Below, piece after piece: positions 12,765 to 21,939 of a stretch of DNA of 64,000 bases (positions within the stretch are counted from its first letter, which is position 1; every line of letters starts with the position of its first letter). The stretch lies in contig NZ_CP073013.1 in assembly GCF_020694005.1 (NCBI RefSeq), positions 2,304,578-2,368,577 on the forward strand, given 5' to 3'. The notes under the pieces are model-generated. The model was given only the letters and a program-made list of their open reading frames with translations. It made no database searches and had not been told where the DNA came from. The DNA is from Marinomonas profundi. GTDB taxonomy: Bacteria > Pseudomonadota > Gammaproteobacteria > Pseudomonadales > Marinomonadaceae. Position numbers and translations under genes: made by a program.

Positions 12765-13700
12765 CTAATTGCTTTGTAGGGTCATCTGGCTGTTTTTATA
12801 AAGCGTGCCTTCGTTTGCCAGTAAGGTAAGTGCTTTGAGGCTAATCGGCGAAGCAGGTGACATAGCCAGTGTTAACTGCTTAGGCTCCTGTAAAAAAGCT
12901 TGTACAGCCGTGGCAATTTGTTTGGCTTGTGGCGAGTCGGCAGGGGCTAACCCGAGTGCTTGGCTCGCTAAACTCAACGTTATCAGCTGATCTTGTATGA
13001 CTTTAGGCTGAAGGTCAGATGGAGGGAATAGGTGATGAATTAAGCCTAACTCCTCGTATTTTACCGTTAAAGAATGAAGCTCAATGCCTTCTCCATAAAT
13101 AATTGCTAATGCTTCAGGCTGACCTAGTGCCAGAGACGCCAGCAAGTCGGTGCGTAGATCCGATAGGTCGACGCTATTGTTCAGCCGTGTTATCGCAGAA
13201 TCTAGGGTGATTTTACCAAGGTCTTTTATGTCTATTTTCAGCACAGAGGAGACATGCTCATTTTTAATTTGGGAGGTAAAAGAGCCTTTACCCAGCAAAG
13301 TATCAATCCCTGCTGCGCGCATTAATCGCCCTGTGTCTCTTGATAGACCATCAATGGGGCTTTCTTGTATCCAAAAATCTATGTCTAGATTTGGGTGTTT
13401 AATCATGTAGCTATTAAAGGATATGCGCGCGAATCTTAACCAAGGCGCGTTTTCTGCACCAACGCTGACACCTTCAAGTGACGGTGTTAGGGTGAAAGGA
13501 TTAAAATAGACGCTTTGGTAGCGTACCAAAGACGCTAAACCTGAGCGCTCTAGTTGCTCTTGGATTTTTTCCTCAGCGTATTGCGCGCCAAAGCGTTGCA
13601 CCGCATACAGCCCTAATATTGCCAAGCAAGACAGCAAGATAAAATAGGTTAGCACCTTGCCTAACAGGGTTTGAAACTTAGAAGTTGTGTTCAATGTCAT
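12765..13700 (-). CDS. membrane-anchored protein of unknown function
   Basis: 311 residues. An N-terminal membrane anchor (about residues 13-33, GKVLTYFILLSCLAILGLY) is followed by a soluble region without cysteine clusters or catalytic motifs that I recognise. The pattern of amphipathic strands, with phrases such as FNPFTLTPSLEGVSV, resembles AsmA/DUF748-like or DUF945-like periplasmic proteins. The similarity is too weak for a family call. The gene is convergent with the DUF4870-like gene (9-base gap) and divergent from the RNase J-like gene. Confidence 0.65.
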   Translation of the reverse strand: MTLNTTSKFQTLLGKVLTYFILLSCLAILGLYAVQRFGAQYAEEKIQEQLERSGLASLVRYQSVYFNPFTLTPSLEGVSVGAENAPWLRFARISFNSYMIKHPNLDIDFWIQESPIDGLSRDTGRLMRAAGIDTLLGKGSFTSQIKNEHVSSVLKIDIKDLGKITLDSAITRLNNSVDLSDLRTDLLASLALGQPEALAIIYGEGIELHSLTVKYEELGLIHHLFPPSDLQPKVIQDQLITLSLASQALGLAPADSPQAKQIATAVQAFLQEPKQLTLAMSPASPISLKALTLLANEGTLYKNSQMTLQSN

Positions 13701-13849
13701 AGTCCAGTAAAAAATTAACGGGCGAAACGAGTCAACCGATGTGTGATGGTCATGGTGTCGGTAGGCGAGATTCTAGCGGAAAATGCGTATCATGGACAAA
13801 GTTTACGTTTTTCATTTTATTCATTAACAAGGAGTGCGTTATTTCATCT

Positions 13850-15193
13850 TTGATTCCTTCGCGAGAAGATCTATGGTTTTTACCTCTAGGGGGCACGGGC
13901 GAAATCGGTATGAACATGAATCTTTATGGTCATGACGGCCAGTGGCTGATGATCGATTGTGGTGTTTCCTTCAACGAACCGCTCATACCTGATGACCTGC
14001 GTACTTCCGAAATTGTCTGCGCCGATCCGCGCTTTATTACTGAGCAAAAAGAGCGTTTGGCGGGCATCGTCATTACTCACGCCCATGAAGACCATGTGGG
14101 TGCCTTGCCTTTTTTGTGGCGACGCTTTAAGTGTCCAGTTTATACCACAGCGTTTACCGCCGAGGTGCTGCGTCGCAAGCTGGCGCAAGTGGGCTTGACC
14201 GACCAAGTGCCGATTATCGAAGTGAAAGCAAACGAAACCAAAAAAATTGGCGTGTTTAATGTCAAATGGTTGGGGCTGACTCATTCTGTGCCCGAACCTT
14301 ATGCAATGACGATTGACACGCCAGCGGGGAAGATTTTTCATACTGGCGATTGGAAAATTGATAAACAGCCTATGCTTGGCGAGGCTTTTTCTCCTACGGC
14401 TTTTCAGGCGTTAGCCAAAGACAATATTCTCGCCATGGTGTGTGATTCAACCAATGCGTTAAAAGACGGTTTTTCACCGTCCGAAAACGACTGTTATCAG
14501 GGCTTATTAACCACCATTCGTGCCGAAAAGAATCGTGTGGTGGTGGGTTGTTTCAGCAGTAATGTCGCCCGTTTAGTGGCTTTGGGGCGAGTCGCCAAAG
14601 AAACAGGTCGTTATCTTGCGTTGATCGGACGATCGCTGACCAACATGGTCAGCGCTGCCCGAGTGACAGGCCATTGGCCGGACGATTTGCCTATTATCGA
14701 CGCCACACACCTTGGCTATTTACCCCGGGAAGAAGTGCTGGCGGTGGTCACCGGAAGCCAAGGAGAGCCACGGGCCACCTTGAACCGATTGGCCGCCGAT
14801 AATTGCTTTGACCTGAGTCTTGAAGCGGACGACTTGGTGATTTTTAGTGCCATGCGCATTCCGGGCAATGAACAGGCCATCGATCGATTAGCCGAGCAAT
14901 TTAAGGGGCGAAAAATCCGCACCTTACAAGCCCATGAAACCGACTTAACCATTCATGTAAGCGGCCATCCTTGCCGCGAAGAGCTCAAACAGCTTTACAC
15001 TTGGGTACAGCCGCAATTGGCGATTCCGGTTCATGGCGAGCCGAAACATTTGGACGCCAACGCCGACGTGGCGAAACTCAGCCATGTGCCGGATCAGTTG
15101 GTCGGCCGAAATGGCGACTTATACCAGTTGGCGCCAAACGTCAGCATTCGACGTCAGCAAGTAAAAGTGGGGCGGATAGCGCTGCTTAGATGA
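13850..15193 (+). CDS. RNase J-like metallo-beta-lactamase-fold nuclease
   Basis: About 447 residues. The beta-CASP/MBL nuclease signatures are HAHEDHVGALPF (HxHxDH zinc motif), LGLTHSVPEP, FHTGDWKID, then beta-CASP elements ending in HVSGHPCREEL and PVHGEP. The protein opens with LWFLPLGGTGEIGMN, typical of RNase J. Such enzymes process RNA as a 5'-3' exonuclease or endonuclease. It is shorter than Bacillus RNase J (about 555) and lacks most of the C-terminal domain. Start choice is difficult: AAGGAG (13829-13834) is followed by an in-frame ATT at 13841 with ideal 6-base spacing, and by TTG at 13850 with 15-base spacing. I give the TTG as the conservative start. Confidence 0.85.
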   Translation: MIPSREDLWFLPLGGTGEIGMNMNLYGHDGQWLMIDCGVSFNEPLIPDDLRTSEIVCADPRFITEQKERLAGIVITHAHEDHVGALPFLWRRFKCPVYTTAFTAEVLRRKLAQVGLTDQVPIIEVKANETKKIGVFNVKWLGLTHSVPEPYAMTIDTPAGKIFHTGDWKIDKQPMLGEAFSPTAFQALAKDNILAMVCDSTNALKDGFSPSENDCYQGLLTTIRAEKNRVVVGCFSSNVARLVALGRVAKETGRYLALIGRSLTNMVSAARVTGHWPDDLPIIDATHLGYLPREEVLAVVTGSQGEPRATLNRLAADNCFDLSLEADDLVIFSAMRIPGNEQAIDRLAEQFKGRKIRTLQAHETDLTIHVSGHPCREELKQLYTWVQPQLAIPVHGEPKHLDANADVAKLSHVPDQLVGRNGDLYQLAPNVSIRRQQVKVGRIALLR

Positions 15194-15223
15194 AGACAGT
15201 AGATAAAGACAGAAAATACCTTG

Positions 15224-16273
15224 TTAGTCTCTTTCGTTAAAAATCGGTGCGAAGACGCTTTTTGCTGGCTTGCCGGGGATTTCCTTGGCGAGCCTTGGTA
15301 CTAAATAGCCGGGCAACTCTGCGGCTACTTTACCCATTAGCTGCTGGGCGTTTTCAATGCTGATGTCAAAGTGCGCGGCGCCCTCGACTGGGTCTAAGGT
15401 GAACATGTAATAAGGCAAAATACCGGCGTCAAACACGGCTTCGCTTAAATTGACTTGCGCTTCTACCGAGTCGTTTATGCCTTTTAATAATACGCCTTGG
15501 TTGAGCAAGGTGACGCCCGATTTTTTCAATTTATCGGCCGCCTGAGCCAGTGCTTCGTCCACTTCATTGGCATGATTAATGTGCCACACCATGACGATGT
15601 CCAAACGGCTGGCGTTGATCCATTTCAACATGTCATCGCAAACGCGATCTGGGATCACTACCGGCAAACGTGAATGAATGCGCAGCCGTTTTATCTGCGG
15701 CAAGGCCTCAAGCTTGTGTACTTTATCAGCGAGTAGGGCGTCTTTCATCATCAAGGGATCGCCACCGCTTAAAATCACTTCGTTAATTTCAGGATGATCT
15801 TGTAAGTAATCAGTTACTGACTGCCATTCCGCTTGGGCGAGTTGATTGTCGCCGTAAGGAAAATGACGACGAAAACAATAACGGCAATTGACCGCGCAGG
15901 TGCCCGTGGTGATCACCAACAAACGGCGTTTGTATTTATGCACGATGGCTTTTTGCGGATTATGGTCGGCTTCTTCTAACGGGTCTTTTGTGTAGCCGGC
16001 GACTTTTTGCATTTCAGCGGCGCTGGGCAAGATTTGCAGCAGCAAGGGGTCGTTGGGATTGCCGTACTCCATGCGAGACAAATAAGGCCGAGGCACTAAG
16101 AGTTTAAAACTTTGGTGCGCCTCTATGCCTTGCTGAGCAAGATTTTTTGGCAGGCCTAAGTGCTCAATCAGTTCTGGCACGGAGGTTAATGCCTGTGATA
16201 GGTGCTGCGACCAGCTTAAATTAGGGGTTGTTTGAATCGGTATCACGTCAAATATCTGCAAAATTGTCTTCAT
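15224..16273 (-). CDS. epmB: EF-P beta-lysylation protein EpmB (radical SAM lysine 2,3-aminomutase family)
   Basis: About 349 residues. The radical-SAM [4Fe-4S] motif CAVNCRYC is clear, followed by FRRHFPYG and the SAM/PLP-domain segment EVILSGGDPLM. EpmB converts (S)-alpha-lysine to (R)-beta-lysine, which EpmA attaches to Lys34 of EF-P. It is divergent from efp, the classical arrangement. The frame extends 20 codons upstream, but ATG 16273 (MKTILQIFDVIP) fits known family starts and leaves room for promoters. EpmA is not in the window. Confidence 0.94.
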   Translation of the reverse strand: MKTILQIFDVIPIQTTPNLSWSQHLSQALTSVPELIEHLGLPKNLAQQGIEAHQSFKLLVPRPYLSRMEYGNPNDPLLLQILPSAAEMQKVAGYTKDPLEEADHNPQKAIVHKYKRRLLVITTGTCAVNCRYCFRRHFPYGDNQLAQAEWQSVTDYLQDHPEINEVILSGGDPLMMKDALLADKVHKLEALPQIKRLRIHSRLPVVIPDRVCDDMLKWINASRLDIVMVWHINHANEVDEALAQAADKLKKSGVTLLNQGVLLKGINDSVEAQVNLSEAVFDAGILPYYMFTLDPVEGAAHFDISIENAQQLMGKVAAELPGYLVPRLAKEIPGKPAKSVFAPIFNERD

Positions 16274-16380
16274 TTGGGTTATGATTGCGCCAACTTTATT
16301 TTGGTCTACTCGGCCAGTGGCTCTCGCTGACATGATACGTCAGTTAGCGCTTTTTCTCTAAAAATATACGGTGAGGATGT

Positions 16381-16956
16381 ATGGCTAATATTTCTACCAG
16401 CGAAATGCGCAGCGGTTCTAAAGTAATGGTCGACAACGATCCATGTGCGATTATCGACAACGAACACGTAAAACCCGGTAAAGGCCAAGCCTTTAACCGC
16501 ATCAAGCTGCGTAATTTAAAAACTGGCCGCGTGTGGGAACGTACTTTTAAATCAGGTGATACGTTAGAAACAGCAGACGTAATGGACACCGATATGGAGT
16601 ACTTGTACACCGACGGCGAGTTCTGGCATTTCATGGCGGTGGATGGTTCTTTTGAACAACATGCCGCCGATGAAACTGCCGTAGGCGACACGATTAAGTG
16701 GCTAAAAGAGCAAGAAAAATACGTGGTCACCCTATACAACGGTGCGCCATTGGCGGTTGCTGCGCCTAACTTTATTGAGCTTGAAGTAAAAGAAACTGAC
16801 CCTGGCGTGAAAGGCGATACGGCTAACGGTGGTTCTAAACCTGCTTTCTTGGTGACAGGCGCCATGGTTCGTGTGCCACTGTTTATCAATATCGGTGAAG
16901 TGCTGCGCGTTGACACTCGTACTGGCGATTACGTTTCTCGCGCTACGGGTAAATAA
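16381..16956 (+). CDS. efp: translation elongation factor P
   Basis: A 191-residue protein with the three beta-barrel domains of EF-P: KOW-like N-terminal (1-65), OB (66-127) and C-terminal OB (128-191). The modified lysine is Lys34 in VKPGKGQAF. The residue type and the neighbouring epmB point to beta-lysylation. EF-P rescues ribosomes stalled at polyproline. A GAGG ribosome binding site lies just upstream, and a strong terminator follows. Confidence 0.97.
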   Translation: MANISTSEMRSGSKVMVDNDPCAIIDNEHVKPGKGQAFNRIKLRNLKTGRVWERTFKSGDTLETADVMDTDMEYLYTDGEFWHFMAVDGSFEQHAADETAVGDTIKWLKEQEKYVVTLYNGAPLAVAAPNFIELEVKETDPGVKGDTANGGSKPAFLVTGAMVRVPLFINIGEVLRVDTRTGDYVSRATGK

Positions 16957-16981
16957 TTTCCTGCTATTGAAAGCAACAGAC

Positions 16982-17025
16982 AAAAAAACCTCGACTGCTT
17001 TGCTAGAGCGCTCGAGGTTTTTTGT
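16982..17025 (+). terminator. intrinsic terminator after efp
   Basis: A 12-base arm AAAAAACCTCGA and its complement TCGAGGTTTTTT enclose a loop that contains a minor secondary pairing. The T run makes it a good terminator. Confidence 0.9.
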
Positions 17026-17183
17026 ATTCTGGCGTTAGCTTGCTAAGATGGCGAGGTTGTTTTCAGTGATGTTTTTGCTGGTTTTTTTTGGCCTATTTCC
17101 TAAATGATAGGGACAATTAGGCTATTGTTGTCATACTGTCACTGAGTGCTGTATTTTTAATTTTTTACGCTGAGGGCCTTTAG

Positions 17184-18854
17184 ATGATTATTAAAGGGTT
17201 TAATACGTTTCGCAACCGCATTACTTTATTAACGGGCGGGCTTTTGCTTTCTCTTAGTTTGGTTCTTATTACCTACCTTTATCATGTTGCGACGACACGT
17301 CTTTCTACCGCCAGTGGTGAGTCTTTAGTCAATATTAGCCAGTCTATTTCCACCATGCTTAGCGCCAATTTAATAGAAAGGGAGCGAGAAATTATCTTGT
17401 TGAGTAAGCGCTCGTCCTTGTTTAAAGAGCAGGACTTGAGCGACTTACAAGAAGCCATTGACCAAATTAAAGACTCTTATAAATATTATGCTTGGATTGG
17501 TTTTGCCAATCCGGATGGCGTTGTGTTGGCATCGGGTAATGGCCTGTTAAAAGGCGCGGATGTCAGTCAACGTCCTTGGTTTATTAACGGCCAAGCTGGG
17601 GCGTTTATTGGCGATGTCCATAAAGCGTTGTTGCTTGAGCGCTTGCTTCCAAAATCACAAACGGGTACACCGATTCGCTTTATTGATTTTTCTGCTCCGG
17701 TGATGGGGGAAGATGGTGAGTTAAAAGGCGTGGTCGCCACTCACGCGGACTGGCTTTGGGTTGATGATGTTTTATCGTCTGCGTTTACTCAGGTATCGGA
17801 AAGAAAAGGCGTCGACATTTTTATTATTGATAATGAAAACAATGTTCTCTACCCAGATAACGACCTTGGTGACATTGAGGTGCCTAGTGCATTGCCGCAA
17901 GAAAATCAGTTTCAGTCATTGGTTTGGCAGGATGGAGAGGATTATCTTACCAGCTTGGTGGCGGTGAATTTTCCTGAGTCGACGAACTTGGGTTGGAAAG
18001 TCGTGGTTCGTCAACCCACGGCGATTGCCATGGCAGACGTGAAAGAAGTGCATCGATTATTGTTGGTATTGGGGGTGTTTTCGACTCTGTTATGCATGTG
18101 GTTGGCGTATCGATTTGCTAGCTCGCTGAGTCGCCCTTTAGAACGTTTGGCGAAAACAGCCAGAAATATTCAGCAAGGTAATCGCAATGTTTCCTTCCAA
18201 GATGACAGTCAATTAAAAGAAGTAACGAGTCTAAGTCGTTCTTTGCAGGAAATGATGTCGTCGTTATTGGATCGAGAGCGTACCTTGTTGCAATTGACGG
18301 TCACCTTAGAAGCAAAAGTAAAAGCCAGAACCGCGCAATTAGAAGCCAGTAATCGCTCTTTGGAAGCCCTTGCTCGACAAGATCCGCTGACCAAAATTTT
18401 CAATCGCTTAGCTTTAGATGAAGCATTGTTAAAAGAGTATGAGCTGGCCAGAGAGCATAATACGGAATTTGCCATCATCATGGCCGATGCCGATTACTTT
18501 AAGAAGGTAAATGACCAATATGGTCATACCGTCGGCGATAACGTACTTAAAAATATAGCGAATGTGATGAAGGACATCGTTGACAGTGCAGGCATGGCGG
18601 CGCGTTTTGGTGGCGAAGAATTTACGGTTCTACTGCCCAATACACAGATCGAAAAAGCACAACAAGTGGCAGAAACACTGCGAGAAAAAATCGCCAGCAC
18701 GGAAATGGACACTGGCTTATTTGTTACCGCCAGCTTTGGCGTCGCTATGTTTAAAATGACCGATGATCATTATGAGCAAGTGCTTAATCGAGCCGATGCC
18801 GCGCTTTATAAAGCGAAAGACAGAGGCCGTAATTGTGTTGTGGTGAGTGACTAA
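17184..18854 (+). CDS. Cache-HAMP-GGDEF diguanylate cyclase
   Basis: 556 residues. TM1 is at about 15-33, a periplasmic dCACHE-type sensor at about 40-285, TM2 at about 290-312, HAMP at about 312-365, a coiled-coil linker (LEAKVKARTAQLEASNRSLE) and a GGDEF domain at about 400-556. The active site reads RFGGEEF (about residues 474-480), so it should make cyclic di-GMP. The RxxD inhibitory site expected just before it is replaced by DSAG, so classical product inhibition is probably absent. The gene stands alone, with a terminator after it. The ligand is unknown. Confidence 0.93.
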   Translation: MIIKGFNTFRNRITLLTGGLLLSLSLVLITYLYHVATTRLSTASGESLVNISQSISTMLSANLIEREREIILLSKRSSLFKEQDLSDLQEAIDQIKDSYKYYAWIGFANPDGVVLASGNGLLKGADVSQRPWFINGQAGAFIGDVHKALLLERLLPKSQTGTPIRFIDFSAPVMGEDGELKGVVATHADWLWVDDVLSSAFTQVSERKGVDIFIIDNENNVLYPDNDLGDIEVPSALPQENQFQSLVWQDGEDYLTSLVAVNFPESTNLGWKVVVRQPTAIAMADVKEVHRLLLVLGVFSTLLCMWLAYRFASSLSRPLERLAKTARNIQQGNRNVSFQDDSQLKEVTSLSRSLQEMMSSLLDRERTLLQLTVTLEAKVKARTAQLEASNRSLEALARQDPLTKIFNRLALDEALLKEYELAREHNTEFAIIMADADYFKKVNDQYGHTVGDNVLKNIANVMKDIVDSAGMAARFGGEEFTVLLPNTQIEKAQQVAETLREKIASTEMDTGLFVTASFGVAMFKMTDDHYEQVLNRADAALYKAKDRGRNCVVVSD

Positions 18855-18913
18855 GGCCCCAAAACGGACTGTTTTAAAATGGATTGTTTAGCCCTAACGC
18901 CAAACAACACAGC

Positions 18914-18948
18914 AAGCCCTTGATGGATTTACCAACAGGGGCTTTTTT
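18914..18948 (+). terminator. intrinsic terminator after the GGDEF gene
   Basis: AAGCCC/GGGCTT arms, extended by a further pairing of CAA/TTG type toward the loop, with TTTTTT at the end. Confidence 0.8.
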
Positions 18949-19182
18949 ATGATCTAAATCAAAATAAAAAGAATCTCTTCAGTCATAAAGGAACTTGGGC
19001 TTCTTTTCTCTGGTCTATCAATTGTTCAGCTTAACTGGCAGAAAGTGAGAAAGCGCTTTAGTCTCAAAAGACGATCGATGTATTTGATGATCTGTGCAGT
19101 GATTGCCATAAGCATGAGGATTTAGGAGTGGAAGGCGCATTTTTTGAGCCATTCCTCATTAGGTTAATATAAGGAGTTTGCC
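18949..19182. promoter_or_regulatory. leader region of the Kef-type gene; no gene seen
   Basis: This is the rest of a 328-base gap between the GGDEF gene and the antiporter. It has no open frame with a ribosome binding site and no obvious riboswitch fold. It ends in AAGGAG (19171-19176), the ribosome binding site of the next gene. Confidence 0.45.
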
Positions 19183-20883
19183 TTGTTTGAATTAATTACC
19201 CAGTCGTCTTTCAATGAAATTGCGGCTTTATTAGTGTTGGCAGCACTGACGGGGGGGGGCGGCTTATTGCTTAGGCAGCCTTTGATCGTGAGCTTTATTG
19301 CCGTTGGCTTGATTGCGGGGCCATCAGTTTTAGATATCGTGCATTCTAAGGAACAAATCAAACTGCTTTCCGAGTTAGGCATTGCTATTTTGCTGTTTCT
19401 GGTTGGTATAAAACTGGACATAAAGCTCATTAAATCGATTGGTTGGGTGTCGGTATTAACCGGTCTTGGACAAGTCGCTTTTACCTCTATTATTGGTTTT
19501 TTGATCGGCCTGATGATTGGCTTGGATATGACGTCCAGTCTGTATGTTGCGGTTGCTCTGACCTTTTCATCGACCATTATTATTGTAAAACTCCTGTCTG
19601 ATAAAAGAGAAATCGACTCGCTACATGGGCAAATTGCGCTTGGCTTTTTGATCGTTCAAGATCTTGTCGTGGTGATGGCAATGATTGTTTTGGCGACGAT
19701 TGGCATTGGGTCTGGGCATGGCGGTTCTGGTCACTCGTCCGTATGGCAAGTGGCAGTTTCTGGTGTGGGGTTGCTGTTATTTGTCATTGTTTTTATACGC
19801 TATATTGCCAATCCTCTTACTGGGCTTTTGGCGAAAATACCTGAGCTGTTGGTTATTTATGCGATTGCCCAAGCCGCTTTGTTTGCTGCAATAGGCAATA
19901 TGGTGGGGCTTGGCATGGAAGTAGGCGGTTTATTGGCCGGGGTTGCGCTAGCTTCTACGCCTTTTCGAGAAAGCATTGCGGCGAGACTGGCGCCGTTACG
20001 GGATTTTTTGCTGTTGTTTTTCTTTATTGCATTAGGCGCGACCTTAGATTTGTCATTGCTGGGCTCGCATATCTATGGCGCGATTCTATTTTCGCTGTTT
20101 GTTTTGATTGGCAACCCATTGATCGTCTTGGCCATTATGGGCGTGATGGGGTATCGAAAAAGGACGGCTTTTTTAGCCGGTCTAACGGTTGCTCAAATCA
20201 GTGAGTTTTCGCTTATCTTTGTGGCAATGGGAATCAGCTTAGGGCATGTATCACAGGATGTTCTAGGTTTGGTGACATTGGTTGGCATTATCACTATCGC
20301 GGTGTCAACTTACATGATTACCTATTCTCATCAGTTATACGCATTTTTTGAACCAGCACTGGGAATATTCGAGCGACAACATACCACCCGTGAGCAAAAT
20401 GTCGAGCAAGGCCCAAGCAATCATCCTCACGTTGTGGTATTTGGTTTAGGGCGTTTGGGTACCGCCATTGCCACTCGATTGTCTGAACAAGGGATTAGAG
20501 TGCTGGGGGTGGATTTTAATCCATCAGCGACGAAACATTGGGGGCAATTAGGGCTTCATACGGCCTATGGTGATGTTACCGATGCTGAGTTTATTGCCGA
20601 ATTGCCGTTGGGGCATGCTAAGTGGGTCGTATCAACGATTCCGCATCATCATACTGGGGTGTCTTTCGAAGACACCAGAAGAACCATTGTGCAGCTGGTT
20701 GAAACGACTCGCTTTAGTGGTAAATTAGCGGTTGTATCGCACAGTAAATTAGAAACAGAAGAGTTGAAGCGCCTTGGTGTTAGTCTTGTTCTGGAACCTT
20801 TTCAGGATGCCGCTGAGCGTGCAACAGAGCTACTGCTTGACGGTCTAGCTGAACCGTCACCAACAAAGGGAATTTCTCCATGA
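19183..20883 (+). CDS. Kef-type monovalent cation:proton antiporter (CPA2) with TrkA-N domain
   Basis: 566 residues. About twelve membrane segments form a Na+/H+ exchanger domain (residues 8-385). A cytoplasmic RCK/TrkA-N domain follows from about residue 413, with the nucleotide-binding loop VFGLGRLGTAIA. It most resembles YbaL/KefB-type K+/H+ antiporters, which export K+ in exchange for protons under stress. The start is TTG with AAGGAG six bases upstream. It overlaps the downstream Usp gene by four bases (ATGA). Codons 24-26 lie in a run of nine Gs, an unusual slip-prone tract. Confidence 0.9.
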   Translation: MFELITQSSFNEIAALLVLAALTGGGGLLLRQPLIVSFIAVGLIAGPSVLDIVHSKEQIKLLSELGIAILLFLVGIKLDIKLIKSIGWVSVLTGLGQVAFTSIIGFLIGLMIGLDMTSSLYVAVALTFSSTIIIVKLLSDKREIDSLHGQIALGFLIVQDLVVVMAMIVLATIGIGSGHGGSGHSSVWQVAVSGVGLLLFVIVFIRYIANPLTGLLAKIPELLVIYAIAQAALFAAIGNMVGLGMEVGGLLAGVALASTPFRESIAARLAPLRDFLLLFFFIALGATLDLSLLGSHIYGAILFSLFVLIGNPLIVLAIMGVMGYRKRTAFLAGLTVAQISEFSLIFVAMGISLGHVSQDVLGLVTLVGIITIAVSTYMITYSHQLYAFFEPALGIFERQHTTREQNVEQGPSNHPHVVVFGLGRLGTAIATRLSEQGIRVLGVDFNPSATKHWGQLGLHTAYGDVTDAEFIAELPLGHAKWVVSTIPHHHTGVSFEDTRRTIVQLVETTRFSGKLAVVSHSKLETEELKRLGVSLVLEPFQDAAERATELLLDGLAEPSPTKGISP

Positions 20884-21854
20884 AAAAATTTAATAATATT
20901 GTTTATGTCGCTAATCATGATACCGATGCACTTTCACCTTCCTTTGTTCAAGCGGTTAATTTGGCCAAGGCTAACCAAGCTGATTTTACGCTGTTGCAAG
21001 TTCATCCAGATATAAAGTCAGCGGGGCTTTCCCATTTGACGGGTATCCAAGAAGAAGAAATAAAAAGCAAACTGTTAAAGCACGAACACGAAAGGTTAGC
21101 GGCACTTATTCAATCCATAGAGCCACCGTTTAACGCCAGTATCGACATACGCTTTGGCAAAAAATACATAGAAACGATTCGCGCTGTGCAGGATAAAAAA
21201 TTCGACTTGGTGATTAAAGAAGTTACCCATCAAGATTGGCTTGACCGTTTGTTGGGCAGCGATGACATGCACTTGTTGCGCAAATGTCCATCTCCTGTGT
21301 GGTTAATGAAAAAAAATGAAAAACCAAAATACCAACACATTATTGTCGCGGTTGATTTGGGCAATGAGTTCGAAACGGATGATCAAAAAATAAATGATGA
21401 ATTGAATAAAACGCTGTTAGCGCTGTCGAGCTTACTGGCATTATCCGCAATGGCGACGCTGCATGTGGTGAATGCGTATGATGTGCCTCATACAGGTTTT
21501 ATTGGTTTGTGGGTAGAACAACCAGAAAAAGTAGAGAAACAGTTGTTTGAAAGCGAATATCGCAATAGACGCTATCAAATGAACACCATGATGGAGGGTT
21601 TGAAGCAAATGCTAGGAGAGGAAACCTTTGATTATCTGTCACCGCAAACTCATATTATACCGGGGGCGGCTGATCGAGAGTTGCCCAAGTTAGCCAATAG
21701 TTTAGGCGCTGATTTGATGGTGATGGGAACCGTGGCGCGCTCCGGTGTCGCTGGGGTGATTATTGGCAATACCGCAGAAACCATACTCGCCCAACTGCAA
21801 TGCTCGGTTTTAGCGGTCAAACCCGATGGCTTTGTGTCGACAATCTCAGCATAA
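20880..21854 (+). CDS. tandem universal stress protein (UspE-like)
   Basis: 324 residues made of two Usp domains (about 1-145 and 155-315). The second has the nucleotide-binding pattern GTVARSGVAGVIIGNTAE, while the first is degenerate at this site, as in UspE. It is translationally coupled to the antiporter gene upstream. The pairing suggests that the Usp protein modulates or accompanies the cation antiporter in response to nucleotides. That role is inferred from context. Confidence 0.9.
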   Translation: MKKFNNIVYVANHDTDALSPSFVQAVNLAKANQADFTLLQVHPDIKSAGLSHLTGIQEEEIKSKLLKHEHERLAALIQSIEPPFNASIDIRFGKKYIETIRAVQDKKFDLVIKEVTHQDWLDRLLGSDDMHLLRKCPSPVWLMKKNEKPKYQHIIVAVDLGNEFETDDQKINDELNKTLLALSSLLALSAMATLHVVNAYDVPHTGFIGLWVEQPEKVEKQLFESEYRNRRYQMNTMMEGLKQMLGEETFDYLSPQTHIIPGAADRELPKLANSLGADLMVMGTVARSGVAGVIIGNTAETILAQLQCSVLAVKPDGFVSTISA

Positions 21855-21877
21855 ACCCTTGCACAAATACGAATAAT

Positions 21878-21912
21878 AAAAAACCTCGGTGGTTGCCCAG
21901 CGAGGTTTTTTT
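21878..21912. terminator. bidirectional terminator between the Usp and doxX genes
   Basis: A perfect 11-bp stem AAAAAACCTCG / CGAGGTTTTTT with a 12-base loop. T-rich tracts on both strands suit both convergent genes. Confidence 0.9.
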
Positions 21913-21939
21913 TATGACGGAATAACTTAGATATAGCGT

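Noticed and set aside
13886..14341. 151-codon minus-strand frame inside the RNase J-like gene
   Set aside because: A shadow of a strongly coding plus strand with intact catalytic motifs.
19164..19577. 137-codon minus-strand frame at the start of the antiporter gene
   Set aside because: It is a shadow; the plus strand encodes clear membrane segments with a good ribosome binding site.
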